A stretch of DNA of 64,000 nucleotides from Chlamydia ibidis 10-1398/6. Lineage in GTDB: Bacteria > Chlamydiota > Chlamydiia > Chlamydiales > Chlamydiaceae. The notes under the pieces are model-generated. The model ran no database searches, was not told the origin of the DNA, and worked only from the letters and a program-made list of their open reading frames with translations. The stretch is from assembly GCF_000454725.1 (NCBI RefSeq), contig NZ_APJW01000001.1, positions 186,001 through 250,000 of the forward strand. The letters are read 5' to 3'. Each line of letters starts with the position of its first letter. The first letter of the stretch is position 1. Position numbers and translations under genes: made by a program. Positions 45,185 through 53,033 of this stretch are shown here, one piece after another.

Positions 45185-45267
45185 TGCCGGCGATTGGACT
45201 CGAACCAACACCTTACTGCTAAGAGTAGATTTTGAGTCTACCGCGTCTACCATTCCGCCACGCCGGC
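45185..45267 (-). tRNA. tRNA-Leu (anticodon CAA)
   Basis: 83-nt class II tRNA on the minus strand. The acceptor stem pairs GCCGGCG with CGCCGGC; the D arm is GCGGAATGGTAGACGC; the anticodon stem-loop is GTAGA-CTCAAAA-TCTAC, anticodon CAA, reading UUG. The variable arm (TCTTAGCAGTAAGGTG region) is of the long type. The T loop is GGTTCGAGTCC, discriminator A. Confidence 0.97.
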
Positions 45268-45345
45268 ATAAAATCTATGGGGACAATTTACGTGTTCTAT
45301 TCTAATAATCGCAAGGAAAATCTCTGGTGTTGGGGGATTAATTAT

Positions 45346-46086
45346 CTAGATTACAGGTATGTTATTTTCAAGATCATACAAGATTTCGATAGTCAGATAG
45401 CTATAGCCATCCATTTTTTGAATCTTTAGAGAAAACTCTCCATTTTCTAACATTACCTCAGATTTTTGAAATTCCTTAATAAAGGGAAGCACCTGTTTTT
45501 GAGTATAAAGAGCAGGTAAAATACGTTTGATATGGTCTAAACTAATGCTATCTGGTAGGGAAAGCAATGCAGCGGCTCCAATAAGATGTTTCTTTGATAG
45601 ATGGTTGCCTTGGGCTGAAGAAAATGCAAGATGATTAGGGCAGCAGTATCCCTCGACAATTGAACAAGGGAAATGGGTATTTAATAGGCGAATAATCGTA
45701 ACCAACCTAGGGAATACGAAGAACTCTTGAAATAAACTGTGCTGTAGACCATCACAATCATACAAAATACAATCGTCAGTTTCTAATTTTTCCTGATGTC
45801 CTCGACAGTGTAGGGAGTATTTAGTAATGATATGATGTTTGGGGCATTGCCAGTCATATCTAGGATTAGGAACTTCTTCACTAATGGGATAAAGGGTAAC
45901 AGGTATTCCTAATTGTGATGTAATTCTTTCTGGAATCACCAAATAAGGATGGGATGTATCTTTAGAACATCCTAGACAGAATACTATAGAACACACCAGT
46001 ATATACCCTAAGTTTGACATAGGGATGTTGGTAAAATATCTCGATAGTTTAGAGAAAACTGCGTGCGAATTATTCTCTATGCTCAA
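45346..46086 (-). CDS. Lipoprotein with a possible degenerate peptidase-M15-like domain (CT465-type)
   Basis: 246 aa; an internal ATG at 46020 would give a shorter start, and neither has a good ribosome site. The signal ends in a lipobox LGC (C40 in the long form). Residues 128-175 contain RLVTIIRLLNTHFPCSIVEG, GYCCPNH and SKKHLIGAAALL, which align by eye with the GYR.P..N ... S.H..G.A.D pattern of the M15 D-Ala-D-Ala peptidases. The histidine (H167) is kept, but the following catalytic-site Asp is replaced by Leu. It may therefore be a non-enzymatic peptidoglycan binder. Several cysteines suggest disulfides. The domain call is tentative. Confidence 0.72.
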   Translation of the reverse strand: MSIENNSHAVFSKLSRYFTNIPMSNLGYILVCSIVFCLGCSKDTSHPYLVIPERITSQLGIPVTLYPISEEVPNPRYDWQCPKHHIITKYSLHCRGHQEKLETDDCILYDCDGLQHSLFQEFFVFPRLVTIIRLLNTHFPCSIVEGYCCPNHLAFSSAQGNHLSKKHLIGAAALLSLPDSISLDHIKRILPALYTQKQVLPFIKEFQKSEVMLENGEFSLKIQKMDGYSYLTIEILYDLENNIPVI

Positions 46087-46240
46087 AGGTATACCCCTAT
46101 TTTTTTAATAGTCTATACTACTAAATAGAACCAGTAATAGTAATCTTTTGTTATTCTGTCGAATGCGTTTAGTATATAACTATCACTAGATTTCTTACTC
46201 TAGTCTATATAATTGGGTGTTTTTCATTTAAGGTTAGTTA

Positions 46241-46939
46241 GTGGTTATGCAAATCGATCAGTTTGACGTTTTTCTTTTTGATTTAGATGGTTTGGTATTA
46301 AATACGGAACCTATATTCTACCGTGCTTTTCTAGAAGCTTGGGAATCCTATTCTGTCCCGCTATCTATGGACTTTTGCACATATTATCATCTTTCTATGC
46401 TGGGACGGGAAAAATTTCAGGAATGTGTAATAGAGGACTTCCCTGCATCTAAAGGATTTTTCCCAAAATGTTTTGAAGATAGGGAAAGATTATATCGAAA
46501 TTTGGTTAATGAAGTAGTCCCAGAATTGATGCCCGGAATAGAAACTTTTTTAAAGTGTTTAATTTCGAAAAATAAGATCTGTGGTGTAGTTACTAATTCT
46601 TCTAAAGAAGTGACGACTCGTTTCTTATCTAAAATTCCTACTTTGGAGTTATTTCATTTTTGGGTAACACGAGAGGATTATCCTCGTTCTAAACCTTATC
46701 CTGACAGCTACCAGTATGCGTATCGTACTTTTGTGCGGCAGGAACAAAAAGTTGTTGGTTTTGAAGATAGTATTAAAGGATTACGAGCTCTCTCTAAAAT
46801 TCCAGCAACTATGGTTGCGATTAATCCAATGATGTCGTTGACAACTCATAGCCATCCTGATTTCGAGGGCAAGAATTTTCACTATTTCCCTTCATTTTGT
46901 GAATTATGCCCACAACACGAAGAACAAAACCAATTGTAA
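46241..46939 (+). CDS. HAD-family phosphatase (beta-phosphoglucomutase/phosphoglycolate phosphatase-like)
   Basis: 232 aa from a GTG at 46241, chosen because AAGGTT lies 7 nt upstream; an ATG at 46247 is also possible. HAD motif I is [15 protein letters not shown], motif II is VVTNSS, motif III is SKPYPDSY with the lysine, and motif IV is [14 protein letters not shown]. The cap helices are in residues 20-100. Substrate is unknown; C. trachomatis CT464 is annotated as phosphoglycolate phosphatase. Its last 58 nt overlap the end of truA on the other strand, an unusually long convergent overlap for this window. Confidence 0.88.
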   Translation: MVMQIDQFDVFLFDLDGLVLNTEPIFYRAFLEAWESYSVPLSMDFCTYYHLSMLGREKFQECVIEDFPASKGFFPKCFEDRERLYRNLVNEVVPELMPGIETFLKCLISKNKICGVVTNSSKEVTTRFLSKIPTLELFHFWVTREDYPRSKPYPDSYQYAYRTFVRQEQKVVGFEDSIKGLRALSKIPATMVAINPMMSLTTHSHPDFEGKNFHYFPSFCELCPQHEEQNQL

Positions 46940-47688
46940 GGGTATGGGTAACATACGTGATGTAAGAGAAGACCGTAGCCAGGTGCCGCGGGAGGGCCTT
47001 TTCTACGATTTTTGCTAGTAAGAATTTTTGCTATATATTCAGGAGGATACTTACCTTTACTGACATCCAATAGAGATCCAACAATATTTCTTACCATTTT
47101 ATATAGAAAACCATTTCCTCGGCAGATCACTGTAACTGTTTCTTCTGTGTCTATGATATCGAGGTGAAATAAAGTGCGGATAGTAGAAGAGTAGTCACGT
47201 CCATGGTTAGCAAAAGAAGCAAAGTCGTGAGTGCCTATTAGGTATTGTGCTCCAGCACGCATGAGATCTATGTTTAATCTATGTCTAGGGTTATAAACAA
47301 ACGTTTGTTGCCAGGGCAAAGGTTTAAAAGATTTTGAGAGAACATAGCGGTATTCTTTTGCAATGGCTTGAAATCGCGAATGAAAGTTATTGTCAGTGAT
47401 AGCAACATCGCGGACAACAATATCTTTAGGAAGAATGGAATTTAGTGTTTTTTTAATTACTCCTCGTTCCTGAAATAATGAGTGTTTAGGAAGCGACATA
47501 TGTGCTACTTGCCCATAAGCGTGTACACCAGCATCTGTTCTTCCAGAAGCGACTACAGAAGGAACATATTTAAGAACTTTAGATAGAGAGTTTTCAATGG
47601 TTTCTTGAATAGTTGGAGCGTTGGGTTGACGTTGCCAGCCAGAATATTTTGTCCCTTGGTACGCTAACAGTAATACTATCTTTCCCAT
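46882..47688 (-). CDS. truA: tRNA pseudouridine(38-40) synthase TruA
   Basis: 268 aa, normal. The catalytic aspartate is in [13 protein letters not shown] (D52). Further conserved segments are [24 protein letters not shown] and [14 protein letters not shown]. It isomerises uridines 38-40 of the anticodon arm in tRNA. It overlaps the ispD stop by 13 nt, placing it in an operon led by lpxG or swib. Its C-terminal 19 codons overlap the HAD gene on the other strand. Confidence 0.96.
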   Translation of the reverse strand: MGKIVLLLAYQGTKYSGWQRQPNAPTIQETIENSLSKVLKYVPSVVASGRTDAGVHAYGQVAHMSLPKHSLFQERGVIKKTLNSILPKDIVVRDVAITDNNFHSRFQAIAKEYRYVLSKSFKPLPWQQTFVYNPRHRLNIDLMRAGAQYLIGTHDFASFANHGRDYSSTIRTLFHLDIIDTEETVTVICRGNGFLYKMVRNIVGSLLDVSKGKYPPEYIAKILTSKNRRKGPPAAPGYGLLLHHVCYPYPYNWFCSSCCGHNSQNEGK

Positions 47689-48323
47689 GTAAGAGCATTT
47701 GCAATAGTTAAATCTTGAGGATAAGTAATTTTAATTTGCGGATGCTTATTATACACGAGTGTAGTGGGAATGCCAAGAATCTCTGCTGCATGGGTGTCAT
47801 CAGTTAAAATTTCTCCTATATCTTTTGCTAAACATAGACCTTCCAATAGGATTTCTGTTCGCAAGCATTGTGGAGTGTGGACAATGGCTAAATTATCACG
47901 AGCTATAGTTTTTACCGGAGAACATTGCTTTACCGTATATGTAAGGGGAGAGGCTAAGGTTGCGGATCCTGATATAATAGCAGCGGACATTATATCATTA
48001 ACCTCGTCTAAGTAAACAAAAGGTCGAGCTCCGTCATGTACCAATACCCAAGGCTGGGATACTTCCAGCACGCCAGAAAGGACGGAATCCTGTCTTGAGT
48101 CTCCAGGGATAGCAAATTTTACAGAATAATTTTGAAATACTGTCTGATATTGAGCATCACAAACAACAACAACTTCTTTGATCTTTGGAATCTGTAAGAA
48201 AATTTTTAAAGAGTTAAGGATTAGGGGATCACCTTGAAAAGGAAGATATTGTTTAGGTTGGTCGCTACCAAAACGATTTCCTTTCCCACCACTAAGTAAA
48301 ATAAGAGAATAGCTAGGTTCCAT
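47676..48323 (-). CDS. ispD: 2-C-methyl-D-erythritol 4-phosphate cytidylyltransferase
   Basis: 215 aa from the ATG at 48323; a GTG at 48338 would add five residues. The nucleotide-binding motif is [20 protein letters not shown], the second conserved motif is [11 protein letters not shown], and the family C-terminus (DLTIANAL) is present. It couples CTP to MEP in the non-mevalonate isoprenoid pathway, whose products feed UppS (61.4-62.2 kb). The start overlaps the lpxG stop by 11 nt, so lpxG-ispD-truA are co-transcribed. Confidence 0.93.
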   Translation of the reverse strand: MEPSYSLILLSGGKGNRFGSDQPKQYLPFQGDPLILNSLKIFLQIPKIKEVVVVCDAQYQTVFQNYSVKFAIPGDSRQDSVLSGVLEVSQPWVLVHDGARPFVYLDEVNDIMSAAIISGSATLASPLTYTVKQCSPVKTIARDNLAIVHTPQCLRTEILLEGLCLAKDIGEILTDDTHAAEILGIPTTLVYNKHPQIKITYPQDLTIANALTWER

Positions 48324-49287
48324 ATTCACAGCGAACACAACAGATTTCTGGGGGAGAACAAAATCGTAACCTCTTTAGCCCACCTAATCCGCGGTTTACG
48401 TATAATTGCTTTAGCCCATCAACAAAGTGAAAATGCCCTCTCGTTAAATTAGGATTTTCTAGACCAGACAGTCTATTCATGATTTTATTAGCGAATTTTG
48501 GCCATGGTAGTGAGACCTGGGGCCCGTGAGTATGTCCGGAAAACACTAAATCTCCTGAGTGATTATCAAGCAAAGTTATTGTGTCCGGGTTATGTGACAA
48601 GATAATGCCAGGCAGGGTAGGATTATAATTGGAGAATGCCTGTTCAGGATTACATTGTCTGGCAAAAATATCACCAAGCCCTACAATGTTTGCAACATCT
48701 GGGATGGTGTAATTTTCATTATGTAAAAGGGTAATAGGAGTTTTCTTCAATAATGCTATGAGCTCTGGGTGTGGCATTTGTGGCTGCAAAGTTTTAGCAA
48801 ACTTATAGCGATTAGACGAGAAAAGAGCTTGTATTATCGATACAAAAATTCTTTTCAATGGTTGGCTAGATTCTAGGGGGATTACATCGATTTCACCGTG
48901 ATGATTGCGTGAAACGTATGATTGATAATCATGATTTCCTAAAACAGCAAAGGTCCCTAAGCGAGCTTTTAATGTGTGCAAAAACGCTTCCAACCGATCA
49001 GGATCTTCTACCTGAGCTCGACAAAGGAAATCTCCAGAAAATAAAAGAATATCTGGCGATAAGCTAGCAATTTCTTTGGAGACCTTGCGTAAAAACTTCT
49101 GAGGTACCGATTTATGAAAGTGAAGATCAGAAATCTGCACTATACACAAACCATGAAGGTGCGCATACTTTCTGGGAACTTTCCATTTCACACTAGAAAC
49201 ACGTAGCGAATTTGGCTCTATCATGCCTGCCCATAAAACGACAAGCAAAGAAAGCAAAACTATAAACGATAGAGCAACTGGTACCAT
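48313..49287 (-). CDS. lpxG: UDP-2,3-diacylglucosamine pyrophosphatase LpxG
   Basis: 324 aa. An N-terminal span ([18 protein letters not shown]) anchors it. The calcineurin-type metal site is complete: IVQISDLHF (D54, H56), [24 protein letters not shown] and [10 protein letters not shown]. trachomatis CT461 was shown to be LpxG, which cleaves UDP-diacylglucosamine to lipid X in lipid A synthesis in place of LpxH/LpxI; I assign this by position and motif. The GAGGAG ribosome site lies inside a 6-bp hairpin just upstream, a possible translational control. ispD overlaps its end. Confidence 0.92.
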   Translation of the reverse strand: MVPVALSFIVLLSLLVVLWAGMIEPNSLRVSSVKWKVPRKYAHLHGLCIVQISDLHFHKSVPQKFLRKVSKEIASLSPDILLFSGDFLCRAQVEDPDRLEAFLHTLKARLGTFAVLGNHDYQSYVSRNHHGEIDVIPLESSQPLKRIFVSIIQALFSSNRYKFAKTLQPQMPHPELIALLKKTPITLLHNENYTIPDVANIVGLGDIFARQCNPEQAFSNYNPTLPGIILSHNPDTITLLDNHSGDLVFSGHTHGPQVSLPWPKFANKIMNRLSGLENPNLTRGHFHFVDGLKQLYVNRGLGGLKRLRFCSPPEICCVRCEYGT

Positions 49288-49341
49288 ACATCTAACTCCT
49301 CGCCCTGGTGGACGAGGATCCTAAAGAGCCAATCCGTAGTA

Positions 49342-49605
49342 CTACTTTGTAATATGTTTGGAGATAAGTTTTGTCATTTGGAACATATCGACGGGCTTGG
49401 AAGAACCGAAAACTTTTGCTAATTTTTCATCGGGCAGAATATTTCTTTTATTCTTAGGGTCTTGGCAATTATTAGCTTTAATATAGTCCCATGTTTTTTT
49501 GACTACCTCAGTACGGGGCATAGGGCCCTTCCCAACTATTGCTGCTAGATCCTCGGAAAGATTGACAGGCTGCATGAATGCAGAGTTCTTATTTTTTTCA
49601 CTCAT
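49342..49605 (-). CDS. SWIB/MDM2-domain protein
   Basis: 87 aa. The single domain is SWIB: AAIVGKGPMPRTEVVKKTWD, NNCQDPKNKRNI, LPDEKLAKVFG and FQMTKLISKHITK. SWIB is otherwise mostly a eukaryotic chromatin-remodelling domain; in chlamydiae it also occurs fused to topoisomerase I. It is thought to act on the compact DNA of the elementary body, but a precise role is not known. The ATG has AGGAG 6 nt upstream. It starts a minus-strand run with lpxG, ispD and truA, though a hairpin lies between it and lpxG. Confidence 0.92.
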   Translation of the reverse strand: MSEKNKNSAFMQPVNLSEDLAAIVGKGPMPRTEVVKKTWDYIKANNCQDPKNKRNILPDEKLAKVFGSSKPVDMFQMTKLISKHITK

Positions 49606-50093
49606 CGGTTACTCCTAGTAAAGGTGGTACGAAGAGACCCTAGCTCTTCATCGCAACTTTTTTATCTTTCTGGTAGGTTTCTCGTCAAAACAAAAAAAAG
49701 AAACGGTTTCTGACTGGCTCGTTGTTAGGGTTTTGAGTGTACACTATTGCTAAAAGCGTAGCATGATGTCAGGTCTACCAGCCCCTATATCTTAGACCAG
49801 GTAAGTGCATATTTATATGATTCCATTTCTATAACAGACGTTCATATCTAGCAATTGATTTGACATAAACGTTTATTCATCATTTTATTTTGCAACCAAA
49901 TCCAATAAAGAAGTACTGACATTGTTTCGAAGTTTCGAAATTCTCGAAGTTCCCTTCCGTATCTAACTAATAGAGGATCCTACTTAATTTTATCCTAGGG
50001 GGGATATCTCTTAGTGAGGATAATGCGGTCTCGTTGACTTTTTACCATTTTCTTCTCTAGAATTTTAGTTCGAAGAGTTCTTATGAGAAAGCT
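49606..50093. other. Divergent gap between swib and prfB
   Basis: 488 nt with no convincing gene. On the right is the prfB promoter (50034-50063). TTGACA at 49860-49865 with TTTTAT at 49883-49888 (17-nt spacing) is a further promoter-like pair. Around 49926-49948 three TTCGAA-like hexamers lie 8-10 nt apart, a possible operator or an A+T-rich coincidence. Nothing else is seen. Confidence 0.4.
50034..50063 (+). promoter_or_regulatory. Predicted promoter of prfB
   Basis: TTGACT at 50034-50039 and TAGAAT at 50058-50063, with 18 nt between, are close to the housekeeping consensus. The implied start site near 50070 leaves a short leader of about 24 nt before the prfB ATG at 50094. Confidence 0.6.
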
Positions 50094-51201
50094 ATGCATG
50101 AAAATTTAGAAAAGCGTTTAGAAGTTTTATTGTCTGGGTTGGCTTTAGCCGGGAGGTCTCTTTGACCCCGAAGGTAAAGAGAAAGAACTAGATATTTTGG
50201 AGGAAAAGACCCTGGAAGAGGGTTTTTGGAATAATGTGGGTGAAGCAGGTAAAATCACTGAGAGAATTGCTTCCTTAAAGAAACAACTTTCTGCTTATCA
50301 AGATTTTAAAGCTAGAGTGGATAATTTAGTTTTTTTCTTGAGCGATAGTGAGGCGTGTGATGACAGTGAATTACGTCGTGAGTTAGACAAGGAATTTGTT
50401 GCTTGTGAGGAAAGGCTAGCTCAATGGGAGACAGAACGGCTGTTATCTGGAGAGGTGGATAAAAATAATTGCTTTCTTTTTATGAATGCTGGAGCAGGAG
50501 GCACGGAATCCTGCGATTGGGTAGACATGCTATTTCGCATGTACTCTCGTTGGGCGTCGTCACATCAATGGAAAGTGGAAGTTGTAGATCGTGTAGATGG
50601 TGATGTAGCAGGAATTAAGCATATCACGCTAAAGATATCTGGTGAGTATGCATATGGTTATGCGAAAGCAGAACGTGGGGTACACAGATTAGTACGTATC
50701 TCTCCGTTTGATAGTAATGCTAAACGACACACGAGTTTTGCTTCTGTTGATGTATCTCCTGAAATTGATGACCAAGTAGAGATAGATATTAAGCCAAATG
50801 ATTTGCGCATAGATACATTTCGTTCATCAGGTGCGGGTGGTCAGCATGTAAATGTTACAGAGTCCGCTGTAAGGATCACACACTTACCTACAGGCATTGT
50901 CGTTTCTTGCCAAAGTGAGCGTAGTCAAATTCAGAATCGGGAAAGCTGTATGAAAATGCTTCGTGCAAGAATTTATGAGAAAATTATGCAAGAAAAATTA
51001 GAGAAGCAAATGACTGAACGTAAAGATAAAAAAGAGATTGCTTGGGGCTCTCAGATCCGTAATTATGTTTTTCAGCCATATTCTTTAGTGAAAGATGTGC
51101 GGACGGGATATGAAACAGGGAATGTACAGGCAATGATGGATGGTGAGTTGTTGGATGATTTTATCAAGGCATTTTTATCCCAATATGGTGACGCTCTATG
51201 A
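50094..51201 (+). CDS. prfB: Peptide chain release factor 2, programmed +1 frameshift
   Basis: Joined from 50094-50162 and 50164-51201 (368 aa). The first frame reads [23 protein letters not shown], then CTT-TGA-C: at the UGA stop (50163-50165) the ribosome shifts +1 and continues [10 protein letters not shown]. The Shine-Dalgarno-like GGGAGG (50151-50156) lies just before the slip codon, and C follows UGA, as in E. coli prfB. RF2 itself reads UGA, so its level is self-adjusted. The GGQ loop is [11 protein letters not shown]. The second frame ends in an ATGA overlap with the GNAT gene. Confidence 0.95.
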
Positions 51202-51710
51202 AAAAAGTGTCGGGTACACATATAGCTGGATTAGAAGTACGTTACACATTGGCTAGTGATGCAGACTATGTACGTTTTTGGTTAAACGATCCCAAAATTC
51301 TTCGAGGTTTCCCTCTTAAAACAGAAGCGGAGATCGCAGAAAGCGTAAATTTTTGGATAGGTTTTCATCGTGTGAAGAGTAGTTTAACTGCGGTTTATGA
51401 AGGAGAAGTGGCTGGAGTAGCCACTCTTATTTTAAATCCTTATATTAAAGTTGCTCATCATGCTTTAATTTCTATTATCGTAGGTGAGCAGTATCGCAAT
51501 AAGGGTATAGGCACCGTTCTGTTGAATAACCTGTGCCATTTGGCGAAAGAACGTTTTAAATTAGAAACTCTTTATCTTGAAGTTTACGAGGAGAATCCCG
51601 CGATACATCTTTATAAACGATTTGGATTTATTGAAGTTGGGAGACAGGCACACTTTTATAAAGATGAAATCGGTTATTTAGCAAAAATTACAATGGAAAA
51701 AGATCTTTGA
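51198..51710 (+). CDS. GNAT-family acetyltransferase (CT458-type)
   Basis: 170 aa. The acetyl-CoA-binding motif A is [20 protein letters not shown] (Q/R-x-x-G-x-G/A form), with motif B containing [15 protein letters not shown]. It resembles RimJ/RimL-type and amino-sugar acetyltransferases. Its substrate cannot be told from the sequence. The ATG overlaps the prfB stop in an ATGA arrangement, so translation is coupled to RF2. The next gene starts 23 nt later. Confidence 0.87.
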   Translation: MKKVSGTHIAGLEVRYTLASDADYVRFWLNDPKILRGFPLKTEAEIAESVNFWIGFHRVKSSLTAVYEGEVAGVATLILNPYIKVAHHALISIIVGEQYRNKGIGTVLLNNLCHLAKERFKLETLYLEVYEENPAIHLYKRFGFIEVGRQAHFYKDEIGYLAKITMEKDL

Positions 51711-51733
51711 TTTTCTAGATTTATCATCTTTAA

Positions 51734-52285
51734 ATGCAGTGTTTCCAAATTTTTCTTGGATTAGCTAGAAATTTTTTTAAGGCTACGAATCTTTGCAAAT
51801 CATTATATATGTTATCTCTGAAATCACATTATCAGTATAAACAGTCGTCTTCTGTTCCTGTCGATTATACTGCTGGTAATGTATATAATCTGCAAAAGAT
51901 ATACGAAGATCTCAATGATAAGTTATTTCAGGGCTCTTTGAAGTTAAAGATCGGTTGGTTTGGTCGTCAAAAATCCAGAACTGGTAATAGTTTGGTCTTA
52001 GGTTGTTTTCACGAAGAAGAACAATTGGTACGTATCCACCGTTCTTTAGATAGACGTGATGTCCCATTATTTTTTGTAGAGTATGTAATTTATCATGAAA
52101 TTATACACAGTTTAGTCCCTAGGGAATATTCGTCTTCTGGTAGGACGATGTTTCACGGGAAAAAATTTAAAGAATATGAGCGGCGTTTCCCAATGTATGA
52201 GCATGCTATTGCTTGGGAAAAAGAAAACGCTTTTCTGTTATTGCGAGGATATAAATTAGTAGGTAAGGAAGATGGCAGGACATAG
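51734..52285 (+). CDS. SprT-like zinc metallopeptidase-like protein
   Basis: 183 aa. The metal site is YHEIIHSLV (HExxH at residues 121-125), with a third ligand candidate in [15 protein letters not shown] (H141). This is the SprT/Spartan-like arrangement, and the N-terminal part ([20 protein letters not shown]) matches it. Such proteins can act on DNA-protein crosslinks in other organisms. The first 25 residues are atypical and an ATG at 51809 is an alternative start. Its stop overlaps the yebC start by 14 nt. No zinc-ribbon tail is seen. Confidence 0.8.
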   Translation: MQCFQIFLGLARNFFKATNLCKSLYMLSLKSHYQYKQSSSVPVDYTAGNVYNLQKIYEDLNDKLFQGSLKLKIGWFGRQKSRTGNSLVLGCFHEEEQLVRIHRSLDRRDVPLFFVEYVIYHEIIHSLVPREYSSSGRTMFHGKKFKEYERRFPMYEHAIAWEKENAFLLLRGYKLVGKEDGRT

Positions 52286-52988
52286 TAAGTGGGCCAATAC
52301 GAAGTATCGTAAGGAACGTGCTGACCACAAAAAGGGTAAGATTTTTTCAAGAACCATTAAAGAACTAATCTCTGCTGTGAAGATGGGTGGGCCTGATCCT
52401 AAATCTAATGCGCGTCTACGCATGATTATTCAAAAAGCAAAGGATCAAAATATCCCTAATGAGAATATTGAAAGGAATCTCAAAAAGGCTTCTTCAGCAG
52501 ATCAAAAGAATTTTGAGACAGTTACTTACGAGCTTTACGGTTATGGTGGTGTGGGTATCATTGTTGAAGCAATGACCGATAATAAGAATCGTACAGCCTC
52601 TGATATGCGTATTGCTGTTAACAAGCGTGGGGGAGCTCTTGTCGAGCCAGGAAGTGTTCTTTATAATTTCATCCGTAAAGGAGCTTGTTATGTTTCTAAA
52701 GATTCGATAGACGAATCAGCACTTCTTTCTCACGTAGTTGAAGTAGGAGCTGACGACCTCGATACTGATGATGAGGATCACTTCATTATTCTATGCGAAC
52801 CTACAGATCTTGCTGCGGTTAAAGAGAAATTATTATCCCGAGGGATTACCTGTTCTGAAGAAAAACTGATCTATGTGCCATTGAGATTAGTAGATTGCTC
52901 CGAAGAAGACGGACAGTCTAACTTATCGTTGATCGAATGGTTAGAACAAATTGATGATGTTGATGATGTATTTCACAATATGGCATAA
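52272..52988 (+). CDS. yebC: YebC/PmpR-family protein
   Basis: 238 aa. It begins [20 protein letters not shown], the invariant YebC start, and continues with [20 protein letters not shown] and [22 protein letters not shown]. The family regulates transcription and relieves ribosome stalling at proline-rich motifs. That is notable next to tarp, whose product has polyproline runs. It starts inside the end of the SprT-like gene. A stem-loop follows its stop. Confidence 0.96.
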   Translation: MAGHSKWANTKYRKERADHKKGKIFSRTIKELISAVKMGGPDPKSNARLRMIIQKAKDQNIPNENIERNLKKASSADQKNFETVTYELYGYGGVGIIVEAMTDNKNRTASDMRIAVNKRGGALVEPGSVLYNFIRKGACYVSKDSIDESALLSHVVEVGADDLDTDDEDHFIILCEPTDLAAVKEKLLSRGITCSEEKLIYVPLRLVDCSEEDGQSNLSLIEWLEQIDDVDDVFHNMA

Positions 52989-53013
52989 CCAGTGAGATGG
53001 TATCTCACCGGTT
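52987..53013. terminator. Stem-loop between yebC and tarp
   Basis: AACCAGTGAGAT (52987-52998) pairs with ATCTCACCGGTT (53002-53013), with one A-C mismatch and a 3-nt loop. It lies at the yebC stop and 20 nt from the tarp stop, between the two convergent genes. No T-run is present on either side. Confidence 0.6.
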
Positions 53014-53033
53014 ATCCATAATGTGTGGTTAAC

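Noticed and set aside
45029..45253. 74-residue minus frame over tRNA-Leu
   Set aside because: It overlaps the tRNA and the small helical gene, and is not protein-like.
50094..50165. prfB as a pseudogene because of the in-frame UGA
   Set aside because: The UGA lies in the classical RF2 frameshift context; the rest of the gene is intact.
50197..51201. prfB beginning at the Met at 50197
   Set aside because: It leaves out the conserved N-terminal part recovered by the frameshift and has no ribosome site.
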